This document shows, piece after piece, positions 1 through 7,936 of a DNA stretch of 45,873 nt; the stretch's first letter is position 1; the number at the start of each line of letters is the position of its first letter. Below the pieces are notes generated by a model. That model was not told where the DNA came from. It did not search any database and saw nothing but the letters and a program-made list of their open reading frames with translations. This DNA comes from Clostridium sp. AM30-24 (lineage in GTDB: Bacteria; Bacillota; Clostridia; Lachnospirales; Lachnospiraceae), in assembly GCF_003480435.1 (NCBI RefSeq), contig NZ_QUJB01000022.1, positions 1 to 45,873 on the forward strand. The letters are read 5' to 3'. The position numbers were made by a program, and so were the translations under genes.

Positions 1-109
1 ACCTACGAGGAATGGGGGTATTCTGCCGATTTTATGATAAAAAATTATGAATTACTTTCCTGTTTTATTTTCCTTTTTGGATGGAAACTATCATTCAGGA
101 GGTGATTTC
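1..109 (+). other. Left edge and upstream region of the first gene
   Basis: No gene can be assigned here. One plus-strand frame is open from base 1 to a TGA at 103-105 and could be the last 34 codons of a gene cut by the window edge, but its Phe/Leu-rich composition is not convincing. The only clear signal is a near-perfect Shine-Dalgarno, AGGAGGTGA at 98-106, which sets the ATG at 110 as the start of the next gene. Confidence 0.3.
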
Positions 110-310
110 ATGAAAAACTCATCAAAGAAACAGCGTTCCAGCACCGACTGGGACATCGACATCCAGTCCTGCTCAGCTACCGACTGCACCGGCCTGATCC
201 CGGCGCTCCCGGAGACCGACGCAGAGTTAGAACATTATCAGGATCTCTACCACTACCTGCCGGATTCCCCGAACCAGGCAGCTGATGATTCCGACCATCA
301 TAAATCCTAA
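110..310 (+). CDS. Small acidic hypothetical protein upstream of a radical SAM gene
   Basis: A 66-residue soluble protein of unknown function. The start at 110 is chosen because AGGAGGTGA lies 4 nt before it; an ATG at 47 in the same frame lacks such a site. The product has a basic N-terminus (KNSSKKQRSS), a two-cysteine segment (SCSATDC) and an acidic, His/Asp-rich tail. There is no signal peptide or membrane segment. It ends 27 nt before the radical SAM gene on the same strand, so the two are probably cotranscribed. It could be a partner or substrate of that enzyme, but nothing in the sequence proves it and I do not recognise the family. Confidence 0.6.
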   Translation: MKNSSKKQRSSTDWDIDIQSCSATDCTGLIPALPETDAELEHYQDLYHYLPDSPNQAADDSDHHKS

Positions 311-337
311 ACCAACACGAAAGAAGTATTTAAAGTT

Positions 338-1246
338 ATGTTAACCGAATCCATCTACAAATCATGCACTCTCTGTCCAAGAGAATGTCACGCCGACCGT
401 ACAATCTCCACCGGCTTCTGCGGCGCCGGGCATGAGCTTCGCGCCGCCAGAGCCGCTTTACATATGTGGGAAGAGCCATGTATCAGCGGCACCACAGGAA
501 GCGGAACCGTCTTTTTCTCCGGCTGCACCCTGTGCTGTGTCTTCTGCCAGAACTTCCAGCTGAGCCACGAAAATTACGGGAAAACGATCTCCGTCTCCCG
601 CCTCTCCGATATCTTCCTGGAACTTCAGGAAAAAGGCGCCGCAAATATCAATCTCGTGACCGGAACCCAGTTCGCCCCCTCCATCATCCGGGCTCTGGAT
701 CTCGCAAAGCCGAAGCTTCAGATTCCTGTTGTCTTCAACTGTGGGGGATATGAAAAGGTCGAGACGATCCGGGAGCTCGTCGATTATGTCGATATCTGGC
801 TTCCGGATCTCAAATACATGGACAGCAGTCTCGCAAAAAAATACTCCTCCGCACCGGACTATTTTGAAAAAGCTTCCACTGCCATAAAAGAAATGATCCG
901 CCTCACCGGCGGACTTTCCTGGAATAAAAAGAACCCGGCTATGTTAGACCGCGGCGTCATCATCCGCCATATGGTCCTTCCGGGCGCAAAAGAAGACTCG
1001 ATCCGTCTTCTTCACTGGATCAGGGAAAATCTTCCGGAACATCAATACCTCATCAGCATAATGAGCCAGTATACGCCGTTCTACAAAAGTTCCGAATATC
1101 CGGAGATCAACCGACGGATCACCTCCTATGAGTACAACAAAGTCGTTGATACCGCCATCGACCTCGGTCTCACGGAAGGTTTCATGCAGGAGAGAAGCAG
1201 CGCAAAAGAAGAATATACGCCGCCATTTGACTGTGAGGGCATCTAA
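338..1246 (+). CDS. PflX-like radical SAM protein
   Basis: A 302-residue radical SAM enzyme of the PflX/COG1313 group, relatives of pyruvate formate-lyase activating enzymes. The SAM cluster motif CX3CX2C is C63, C67 and C70 (GCTLCCVFC). Upstream of it, a second cysteine set (C10, C13, C17, C28; CTLCPREC) is typical of this group and could hold or guide another cluster. The rest reads as a partial TIM barrel, with the LVTGTQF, VVFNCGGYE and IWLPDLKYM segments conserved in the family. Members are expected to cleave SAM reductively to a 5'-deoxyadenosyl radical, possibly to activate a glycyl-radical enzyme; the true substrate is unknown. No glycyl-radical enzyme is in the window. It follows the 66-residue ORF, probably in one operon. 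Confidence 0.85.
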   Translation: MLTESIYKSCTLCPRECHADRTISTGFCGAGHELRAARAALHMWEEPCISGTTGSGTVFFSGCTLCCVFCQNFQLSHENYGKTISVSRLSDIFLELQEKGAANINLVTGTQFAPSIIRALDLAKPKLQIPVVFNCGGYEKVETIRELVDYVDIWLPDLKYMDSSLAKKYSSAPDYFEKASTAIKEMIRLTGGLSWNKKNPAMLDRGVIIRHMVLPGAKEDSIRLLHWIRENLPEHQYLISIMSQYTPFYKSSEYPEINRRITSYEYNKVVDTAIDLGLTEGFMQERSSAKEEYTPPFDCEGI

Positions 1247-1260
1247 TTGCAACATGAAAA

Positions 1261-1297
1261 GTGGGTACCGAATCAATTTTCTTGTTTCGATACCCAC
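1261..1297. terminator. Hairpin between convergent genes
   Basis: The arms at 1261-1272 and 1286-1297 form a 12-bp stem (one G-U pair as minus-strand RNA, one mismatch as plus-strand RNA). It starts 14 nt after the radical SAM stop. On the minus strand it is followed by TTTTC. It is best read as a transcription end between the convergent radical SAM and DedA genes, although neither U-tract is strong. Confidence 0.45.
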
Positions 1298-1790
1298 CTT
1301 AATGTTCTGCGTTATCCAATGGATCTTACCTCGTTTCATTAGATTTTGTTTTCTATATGAAATTTTTCTTTTTTCACTCCACCGGCTTTTTCCGAAATCT
1401 TATCTTTCCTTTCATTCTCATATCGATTATTGTATTTCTCTTTTTGATACTTTCTCGTCATATCTTGAAGGATTTCAAATAATCTTTTTTTCGATCAATT
1501 ACCCGGTTTTGTGTTTTTCCTTTGTTCCGGATTTTTCAAATTTGAAAAATGGAACGAGACTTATGTGTTCGGTGGACTGTACCTCCTTTACTTAGATTTT
1601 TTTAAGTACGAACCTTTTCGTTTTCTTTGCTTTGTTCTCTCTTTCTTTTTGTTGTTTTTATTATATTCGATAACTTCTTATTTGTCAATATGTTTTTAGA
1701 AAAAATATTTTTTATTTTATTGTTGTTAGTTTATTGTTTTATTGTATGTAATTATTCAAATAATTATATTATTTTATAAAAGGAATTCTC
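1298..1790. other. AT-rich intergenic region without a credible gene
   Basis: About 490 bases of T-rich plus-strand sequence, far lower in GC than the flanking genes. The open frames here are low-complexity Phe/Leu/Ser strings without ribosome sites and look spurious. The one structured item is a 20-bp perfect palindrome at 1531-1550, listed separately. It may be decayed mobile DNA or simply a long spacer between convergent genes. Confidence 0.5.
1524..1555. repeat. Extended palindrome in AT-rich spacer
   Basis: The 20 bases at 1531-1550 are a perfect palindrome centred on AAATTT. GTTCC at 1524-1528 and GGAAC at 1551-1555 extend the symmetry after a 2-base offset. It could be a DNA-binding site, a cruciform-type hairpin or the remnant of an element end. 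Confidence 0.55.
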
Positions 1791-1850
1791 TCTCCTTTTC
1801 ACCCTCCTTTTTCCAGCCTGTTCCCATCCGCAATGACTTCTATATGGCTT

Positions 1851-2465
1851 CTACGGCGTTCTTCTCTCCCCGCATCCGCGGAACAAAACTGCGAACGCGA
1901 TGGAGATCCCGGCCACCATAAGAAACAGATCTGCATACGTGCCGAAGGCCTCTGAAACTTTCTCCCAGGAATCACCCGCGATCCGTCCGGCATAAACGAG
2001 AACCGTGTTCCACAAAAGACTTCCTGCCGTGGTAAATATAAGAAACGGCAATGCCTGCATGCCTGCAATCCCTGCCGGGATCGAGATCAGGCTGCGGACG
2101 ATAGGAACCAGTCTGCATAAGAACACCGCTGATCTTCCACGATCCCGGAACCAGCCTTTCGCGAGATCCACATCCTCCGGCTTAAAATGAAGCAGATGTC
2201 CGGTCCTTCCACAGAGAAGCTTTCGGAACACCTCATCCGGCAGAAATCTTCCCACACTGTAAAGAATCACCGCTCCCACCAGCGACCCGGCCGTCGCAGA
2301 CAGGATCACGCTTCCCGGTGTCATATCCGTGCAGACTGTCATAACACCCCCAAAGGTCAGGATCACCTCCGATGGGATCGGTGGAAAGAGATTTTCCACT
2401 AAAATAAGGAGGAACACAGCAAGATTGCCGTATTCCCCCATTAATCCCAGAACCAGTTCCCGCAT
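1851..2465 (-). CDS. DedA-family membrane protein
   Basis: A 204-residue integral membrane protein of the DedA/VTT (SNARE-associated) family. Signatures are the N-terminal re-entrant motif ENLFPPIPSE (residues 24-33) and the second half CRLVPIVRSLISIPAG (117-132), whose arginines (R118, R124) are conserved in the family. Hydrophobic segments fall near residues 15-30, 35-75, 125-155 and 180-200. Family members move phospholipids or undecaprenyl phosphate across the membrane and contribute to envelope homeostasis and resistance to cationic agents. Which substrate applies here cannot be told. The start is preceded by GGGGGTG. It is monocistronic between the AT-rich spacer and trpS. Confidence 0.88.
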   Translation of the reverse strand: MRELVLGLMGEYGNLAVFLLILVENLFPPIPSEVILTFGGVMTVCTDMTPGSVILSATAGSLVGAVILYSVGRFLPDEVFRKLLCGRTGHLLHFKPEDVDLAKGWFRDRGRSAVFLCRLVPIVRSLISIPAGIAGMQALPFLIFTTAGSLLWNTVLVYAGRIAGDSWEKVSEAFGTYADLFLMVAGISIAFAVLFRGCGERRTP

Positions 2466-2574
2466 ATCAGCACCCCCGCTTTACCATGGATACAATATAT
2501 GCGGGATCCGGTCTGACTTATTCTGTTTTTATCCGCTTCCGGAAGTGGTCAAAGCCTGTCAAAACTCTTTCTGG

Positions 2575-3666
2575 TTACTGACCATTGTACTTCTCACTCT
2601 GCTCCGCGATCAGCGCTGCGTCATCGAAGTAGTTGATCTTCATAGCCGCACGCATCTCCTTTAATGTCTGTGCAGCCACGCGTTCTGCCTTCTCACTTCC
2701 GCTCTTTAAGATCTCGTATACAGCCGGGATATCCTGTTCCCATCTTTTTCTTCTCTCACGGATCGGACGGAGCTCCTCCTCAAGCACACGATTCAAGAAC
2801 TTCTTGACTTTTACATCGCCAAGTCCACCGCGTTTGTAGTGCTCTTTCACCTCGTCGAGGTTCTTGTAATCCGGCCAGAACTCTGCGAAATACTCGTCCT
2901 TGCAGAAAGCGTCAAGGTATGTGAAAACTGTGTTACCCTCTACCTGTCCCGGATCACTTACCTTTAAGTGGTTTGGGTCTGTATACATGGACATCACTTT
3001 CTTCTTTACGTCCTCTTCCGTATCAGAAAGGTAGATGCAGTTTCCTAATGATTTACTCATTTTTGCCTTTCCGTCAATACCCGGAAGACGGCGGCACGCG
3101 TCATTGCTCGGAAGAAGAATATCCGGCATAACAAGGGTATCTGTATTGTATACCGTATTGAATTTGTGAACGATCTCTCTCGTCTGCTCAACCATGGGCA
3201 TCTGGTCCTCACCAGCCGGAACCACGTCTGCCTTGAAGGCTGTGATATCTGCTGCCTGGCTGATCGGATAGGTAAAGAAGCCAACCGGGATGCTGGCCTC
3301 AAAGTTTCTCATCTGGATCTCACTCTTTACGGTTGGGTTTCTCTGCAGTCTGGAAACCGTAACGATGTCCATGAAGTAGGCGGTCATCTCATAAAGCTCC
3401 GGCACCATGGACTGGATAAAGATCGTGGATTTTTCCGGATCAAGACCTGCAGACAGGTAATCGAGCGCAACCTCCAGAATATTCTGGCGGACCTTCTCCG
3501 GGTTATCCGCATTGTCTGTGAGCGCCTGGGAGTCAGCAATCATGATATAGATATCGCTGTACTCTCCGGAATTCTGAAGCTCTACTCTTCTTCTAAGAGA
3601 TCCTACATAATGTCCTACATGAAGACGGCCTGTCGGGCGGTCTCCTGTTAAAATAATCTTTCCCAC
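2575..3666 (-). CDS. trpS: Tryptophanyl-tRNA synthetase
   Basis: A 363-residue class Ic aminoacyl-tRNA synthetase charging tRNA-Trp in the cytoplasm. The HIGH signature is HVGH (16-19) within [18 protein letters not shown], a wording typical of one of the two bacterial TrpRS types. The KMSKS loop is an exact KMSKS at 202-206. It is somewhat longer than the common form of about 330 residues. The start codon is GTG, with AAAGGA 8 nt upstream. No T-box is visible in the 112 bases separating it from the upstream DUF1015 gene, so it may be cotranscribed with the serine genes or use a promoter I cannot identify. Confidence 0.95.
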   Translation of the reverse strand: MGKIILTGDRPTGRLHVGHYVGSLRRRVELQNSGEYSDIYIMIADSQALTDNADNPEKVRQNILEVALDYLSAGLDPEKSTIFIQSMVPELYEMTAYFMDIVTVSRLQRNPTVKSEIQMRNFEASIPVGFFTYPISQAADITAFKADVVPAGEDQMPMVEQTREIVHKFNTVYNTDTLVMPDILLPSNDACRRLPGIDGKAKMSKSLGNCIYLSDTEEDVKKKVMSMYTDPNHLKVSDPGQVEGNTVFTYLDAFCKDEYFAEFWPDYKNLDEVKEHYKRGGLGDVKVKKFLNRVLEEELRPIRERRKRWEQDIPAVYEILKSGSEKAERVAAQTLKEMRAAMKINYFDDAALIAEQSEKYNGQ

Positions 3667-3778
3667 AACAATATTCCTTTCTCTCCTGTGATGTCAGGTT
3701 TCTGTGATACCGGCGGCTCCACGACTTCAGTCCCATTTCGATCTCCAGAAATCCTGTCGGCTGACCCCAAGTTTCAGG

Positions 3779-5014
3779 CTACAGCCGGTGGATGAAAATT
3801 CCGCTTCGCAGTTTCGGTTCAAACCAGGTCGATTTCGGCGGCATCAGAAGCCCCGCGTCCGCAACAGACAACAGTTCTTCCATCGATGTCGGATACATGG
3901 AAAAGGCGATCTTCATGTCCGCCTCACAGCGGCGCTCCAGTTCTTTCACGCCGCGGATCCCGCCCACAAAGTCGATGCGCTTATCCGTTCTCGGGTCTCC
4001 GATTCCAAGCACCGGAGCCAGGAATTTCTCCTGGAGCACGGACACGTCAAGTCCCTTCACCGGATCGTCCGGTCGGACTCCCGCCTTTAATTTCAGATCA
4101 TACCATGTTCCTCCGAGGTACATGCCGACCTCACCGCGTTCCTTCGGCTCCGCAGCTTCCTTTAAAGGTCCGGAGACCTCAAAAAGCTTCGAAGCTTCCT
4201 TTAAGAGCTCCTCCTCCGAGTGTCCGTTCAGATCCCACACTACACGGTTATACGGCAGGATCGTCAGTTCATCCTCTGCGAACAGTACGGAGAGGAAGTA
4301 GTTGAACGGGGCGTCCTTCGGCGCGTCCGGGTGTTCCGCCCTGCGCTTTAAGGCAACCTTCACGGCAGAAGCCGCGCGGTGATGACCGTCTGCGATATAT
4401 GTCGCCGGGAGCTTTTCAAATTCCTCCCGGATCTCTTTTATCATATCACCGGATCCGATTTTCCATACCCGGTGTCTGATTCCATCCTCTGAGATAAAAT
4501 TATAAAGCGGATTCTCCTCTTTTGCAAGTGCAACCAGTTCTTTTAAGCGTTTTACCGGGCGATATGCGAGAAAAATCGGTCCGGACTGGGCGTCCATCAC
4601 ATCGATATGGCGGATCCGGTCCAGTTCCTTCTCCTCTCTCGTGTTCTCGTGCTTCTTGATCACGCCGTTTACATAGTCATCTACGCTTGAGCATGCCACG
4701 ATTCCTGTCTGGGAATGATCATTCATCGTGAGTTCATAGAGATAGTAGGTCTCATTCTGATCTTCCACATAGTTTCCGTCCTTCACCCATTGTTCGAAAA
4801 GATCCTTTGCGTGGGCATAGACCTCCGGCGCGTACATGTCCGCCGTGTCCGGGAATCCCGTCTCCGGGCGGTCGATGGCGAGGAAGGAAAGCGGATGGGA
4901 CTTCACCTCTCGCTTTGCCTCCTCCCTGTTGTATACATCATACGGAAGTGCCGCGATCTCTGCCGCATGTTCTGCTGCCGGGCGCACGCATGAAAACGGT
5001 CTCACTACTGCCAT
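3779..5014 (-). CDS. DUF1015 protein of the serine operon
   Basis: A 411-residue DUF1015 (COG4198) cytosolic protein. It shows the family hallmarks PFSCVRP near the start, KHENTREEKELDR (121-133) and ATYIADGHHRAASA (204-217). The DGHHR box (209-213) resembles the catalytic box of ParB/Srx-fold serine kinases (SerK, SbnI), but this is inference from a short motif. It lies downstream of serC and serA on the same strand, an arrangement often seen in Clostridia, with a 166-base gap after serA. No serB phosphatase is seen in the window, so a role in handling serine or phosphoserine is a reasonable hypothesis. The ribosome site GAGAGG precedes the ATG. The function is not established. Confidence 0.8.
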   Translation of the reverse strand: MAVVRPFSCVRPAAEHAAEIAALPYDVYNREEAKREVKSHPLSFLAIDRPETGFPDTADMYAPEVYAHAKDLFEQWVKDGNYVEDQNETYYLYELTMNDHSQTGIVACSSVDDYVNGVIKKHENTREEKELDRIRHIDVMDAQSGPIFLAYRPVKRLKELVALAKEENPLYNFISEDGIRHRVWKIGSGDMIKEIREEFEKLPATYIADGHHRAASAVKVALKRRAEHPDAPKDAPFNYFLSVLFAEDELTILPYNRVVWDLNGHSEEELLKEASKLFEVSGPLKEAAEPKERGEVGMYLGGTWYDLKLKAGVRPDDPVKGLDVSVLQEKFLAPVLGIGDPRTDKRIDFVGGIRGVKELERRCEADMKIAFSMYPTSMEELLSVADAGLLMPPKSTWFEPKLRSGIFIHRL

Positions 5015-5180
5015 GCCCGTTACCTCTCCATATTATTTTTATCCTGCCTCTATATTACACTCAATTCTCTATAAACGCAATTCAGCCATGACGATTTTTC
5101 GTACATGGATGAATTACAATTACATTTCACAGCTGCCATCTTCTTATGCAGCCGTATTATTCTCTTTTCGACTATATTTT

Positions 5181-6347
5181 TTAGCCCTTGATCACGCGGA
5201 CCTTATACATTCCATTGATCTTTTCAAGATGGGAAACCGCCTCCGCTTTCGCCGGATCTTCCAGATCAAGAAGTGTGTACGCGTACTTGTCACGGCTCTT
5301 GTTTGTCATGTTGGCGATGTTGATTCCCTCAGCAGCCAGGATTGACGTGATCTGTCCGATCATGTTCGGAATGTTCGCATGGAGCAGACCGATCCTTCCC
5401 GCAACCTGGCAGATTCCCATGTCGCAGGCCGGATAGTTTACAGAGTTCTTGATATTACCATTTTCTAAGTAATCCTTCAACTCATCCGCAGCCATCACCG
5501 CGCAGTTGTCCTCGGATTCCTCCGTGGATGCGCCAAGATGCGGTGTAGCGATCACGCCTTCCATTGCGGAAGTCTTTGCGTTCGGGAAATCGGTGATGTA
5601 TTTTTTTACCTTTCCGCTCTTTAACGCCTCTGCCATATCATCATCATTTACAAGCAGGTCTCTCGCGTAGTTTAAGATCACAACACCGTCCTTCATCTGG
5701 TCAAAAGCATCTTTGTTGATCATTTCCTTCGTGGAATCGAGAAGCGGCACATGGACAGTGATGTAATCGCAGTCTTTGTAGATCGTGTTCACATCCATGA
5801 TATGTTTTACGGAGCGGGACAGCATCCACGCCGCATTTACGGAGATAAACGGGTCATAGCCGTAAACTTCCATTCCGAGAGCCGCGGCAGCGTTTGCGAC
5901 CTCACAGCCGATCGCACCGAGACCGATGACGCCGAGCTTCTTGCCCTTGATCTCGTTTCCTGCAAAGGCCTTTTTGCTTTTCTCCATCTTCTTGCTGATA
6001 TCTTCTTCCCCAGCATGTTCTCTGCACCATTCGATACCTCCGACAACATCTCTGGAAGTCAGGAACAGACCCGCGAGAACAAGCTCCTTTACACCGTTCT
6101 TATTTGCGCCCGGTGTGTTGAATACGACGATGCCCTTCTTCGCACACTCGTCGAGCGGGATATTGTTGACTCCGGCTCCGGCTCTGGCGATGGCCTCGAG
6201 TCCAGCCGGGAATTCTGTCTCGTGAAGAGACGCGCTGCGGACCAGGATTCCTTCTGCGTCCTTAATATCATCTACAAGTTTATAGTCTCCCGTGAGGCGG
6301 TCTGTGCCATAGTGGGAGATCTGATTTAAACAACAAATATTTCTCAT
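5181..6347 (-). CDS. serA: D-3-phosphoglycerate dehydrogenase
   Basis: A 388-residue NAD-dependent 2-hydroxyacid dehydrogenase. It oxidises 3-phosphoglycerate to 3-phosphohydroxypyruvate, the first step of serine synthesis. The Rossmann loop is GLGAIG (142-147). The catalytic arginine is R229 (NYARD) and the catalytic histidine H270 (ATPHLGAS). The usual glutamate segment between them is short (ITDFPNAKTSAMEG), so the standard Glu of the Arg-Glu-His triad is not obvious. The C-terminus (about 318-388) is an ACT domain, which in this family senses serine. The ribosome site is AGAGGA. It begins 32 bases after serC, so they form an operon. Confidence 0.92.
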   Translation of the reverse strand: MRNICCLNQISHYGTDRLTGDYKLVDDIKDAEGILVRSASLHETEFPAGLEAIARAGAGVNNIPLDECAKKGIVVFNTPGANKNGVKELVLAGLFLTSRDVVGGIEWCREHAGEEDISKKMEKSKKAFAGNEIKGKKLGVIGLGAIGCEVANAAAALGMEVYGYDPFISVNAAWMLSRSVKHIMDVNTIYKDCDYITVHVPLLDSTKEMINKDAFDQMKDGVVILNYARDLLVNDDDMAEALKSGKVKKYITDFPNAKTSAMEGVIATPHLGASTEESEDNCAVMAADELKDYLENGNIKNSVNYPACDMGICQVAGRIGLLHANIPNMIGQITSILAAEGINIANMTNKSRDKYAYTLLDLEDPAKAEAVSHLEKINGMYKVRVIKG

Positions 6348-6379
6348 GATTTTTCCTCTGATATTTTCATCCGACAGTC

Positions 6380-7468
6380 TTACGCGTCCGCGTGTTCCGC
6401 CTCAAATTTCTTCATAAATTCTACAAGCTTCACAACACCCTCCTCCGGCATTGCGTTGTAGATGCTGGCTCTCATGCCGCCAACAGTACGGTGTCCCTTT
6501 AAGTTCACGAATCCGGCTGCCTCCGCCTCTTTTACGAACAGGGCATCCAGATCCTTATCGCCTGTAACGAACGGCACATTCATGATGGAACGGTCCTCTT
6601 TGCGGACAGTTCCGTGGAAAAGCCTGCTCTGATCCAGATAATCGTAAAGGATCTTTGCCTTTCGCTCGTTTCTCTCCTTCATAGCTTCCAGTCCGCCCTG
6701 CTTCTTCAGCCATTTGAAGACCTTGCCACAGATATAGATTCCGTAACACGGCGGAGTGTTGTAGAGGGATCCGGCCTTCGCCTGGACATCGTAGCGCATG
6801 ATCGTCGGTGTCTCCGGAAGAACATCCTCGCGGATCAGATCCTCACGGATGATCACGATAACAACACCTGCCGGTCCGATGTTTTTCTGGACACCGCCAT
6901 AGATCACACCGTATTTTGATACATCCATCGGTTCAGAGAGGAAACAGGAGGACACATCAGAGACGAGTGTTTTTCCCTTTGTATTCGGGAGTGTGTGGAA
7001 TTTTGTTCCGTAGATCGTATTATTTTCGCAGATATAAACGTAATCGGCATTCTCATCGACCGGAAGATCGGAGCAATCCGGAATATAGCTGAACGTCTTA
7101 TCCTCACTGGATGCAATGGCATTCGCTGTTCCGTAAAGCTTTGCTTCCTTCCATGCTTTCTTTGCCCACTGTCCGGTGATAATATAGTCGCCGACACGGT
7201 TTTTAAAAAGGTTTAACGGGACTGCCGCAAACTGCTGGTGAGCTCCACCCTGTAAAAACAGGACTTTGTAGTTGTCCGGGATCTTTAAAAGATCGCGGAT
7301 GTCCTGCTCTGCTGTCTGGATGATCTCCTCGAACGCTTTTGAGCGGTGGCTCATCTCCATAACGGACATTCCGGTACCGTTATAATCCAGCATCTCAGCT
7401 GCTGCCTCTTTCAATACTTCTTCCGGCAGCACAGCCGGTCCTGCGGAAAAGTTGTAAACTCTGCTCAT
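6380..7468 (-). CDS. serC: Phosphoserine aminotransferase
   Basis: A 362-residue class V PLP aminotransferase. It makes phosphoserine from 3-phosphohydroxypyruvate and glutamate. The N-terminus NFSAGPA is diagnostic, LFLQGGAHQQF holds the cofactor phosphate, and the PLP lysine is K195 in GGVQKNIGPAG. The length is normal. GAGGGG lies upstream of the ATG. It is the first gene of the serC-serA-DUF1015 run. The upstream region (7469-7640) has no T-box and offers only a weak candidate promoter. Confidence 0.95.
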   Translation of the reverse strand: MSRVYNFSAGPAVLPEEVLKEAAAEMLDYNGTGMSVMEMSHRSKAFEEIIQTAEQDIRDLLKIPDNYKVLFLQGGAHQQFAAVPLNLFKNRVGDYIITGQWAKKAWKEAKLYGTANAIASSEDKTFSYIPDCSDLPVDENADYVYICENNTIYGTKFHTLPNTKGKTLVSDVSSCFLSEPMDVSKYGVIYGGVQKNIGPAGVVIVIIREDLIREDVLPETPTIMRYDVQAKAGSLYNTPPCYGIYICGKVFKWLKKQGGLEAMKERNERKAKILYDYLDQSRLFHGTVRKEDRSIMNVPFVTGDKDLDALFVKEAEAAGFVNLKGHRTVGGMRASIYNAMPEEGVVKLVEFMKKFEAEHADA

Positions 7469-7611
7469 AGTTTTATTCCCCTCTCTCTGATTGCTCTATG
7501 ATCGGTCCTTTCAGGAATGACCACACATCCATCCTTTGTCTCGCGATCCAGCGCCGCACTTTACTCTGTCTCTTCTCTACCATTGTAACGCGACGCCTTA
7601 GGATGATTTGA

Positions 7612-7640
7612 CATATATCCTAACACAAGTGCCCGGGCAA
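7612..7640 (-). promoter_or_regulatory. Candidate promoter of the serine operon
   Basis: On the minus strand TTGCCC (7635-7640) and TATATG (7612-7617) are 17 bases apart, about 140 bases before serC. Both boxes fall inside inverted repeats, GGGCAAATCAA with its partner and TTAGGAT with ATCCTAA, so their accessibility may be controlled. The box matches are weak. Confidence 0.3.
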
Positions 7641-7751
7641 ATCAATGATAAATTTTTGATTTGCCCCGAATTATGCAATCTTTTTTCCATTTTGGGTAAT
7701 TTTTTTTACAATATATATGACTGCCGTCGGCAATTTCTTCCGGATTTCTAT

Positions 7752-7860
7752 AAAAAGAATGTGCCTTGGCACATTCTCGCGCCTCGCGCGGTCGCTTGCG
7801 ACAATCTATATCTTCGCGCGAGTGTGCATCTTGGACACGTTAGTGCCTTTTTATGTAACA
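7752..7860 (-). ncRNA. Hairpin-dense intergenic element, candidate structured RNA
   Basis: Read on the minus strand, CTCGCGCG (7815-7822) pairs with CGCGCGAG (7783-7790) around an inner GTCGC-AA-GCGAC hairpin (7791-7802). A GAATGTGCC-AA-GGCACATTC hairpin (7757-7776) then runs into TTTTT (7752-7756), a good intrinsic terminator shape. Upstream lies the ATGTAACAGG palindrome. Frames across it are short and lack ribosome sites. It may be a small RNA ending at 7752 or a palindromic intergenic repeat family; the sequence alone cannot separate these. Confidence 0.5.
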
Positions 7861-7888
7861 GGGAATTTCCTGTTACATAAAAAAGGCA
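7844..7888. repeat. Large inverted repeat overlapping the leuB terminator
   Basis: The arms at 7844-7864 and 7868-7888 are complementary over about 20 bases with one extra T and one mismatch. The right arm shares GGCA with the leuB terminator hairpin, so the two folds are mutually exclusive. A 20-base piece, 7864-7883, recurs exactly at 43989-44008. Confidence 0.7.
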
Positions 7889-7914
7889 GAACACATGAAC
7901 TCATGTATTCTGCC
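7879..7914 (-). terminator. Intrinsic terminator of leuB
   Basis: On the minus strand a 14-bp stem (7901-7914 with 7885-7898, one wobble, 2-nt loop) is followed by six T (7884-7879). It lies 22 bases after the leuB stop. Confidence 0.85.
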
Positions 7915-7936
7915 AGTCTCGTTCTGCTTTATTTTA

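Noticed and set aside
1128..1699. Two plus-strand ORFs downstream of the radical SAM gene
   Set aside because: Low-complexity Phe/Leu/Ser translation of T-rich DNA, one overlapping the real gene in another frame.
7469..7611. Possible serine T-box before serC
   Set aside because: No T-box core and no terminator/antiterminator pair in the leader.
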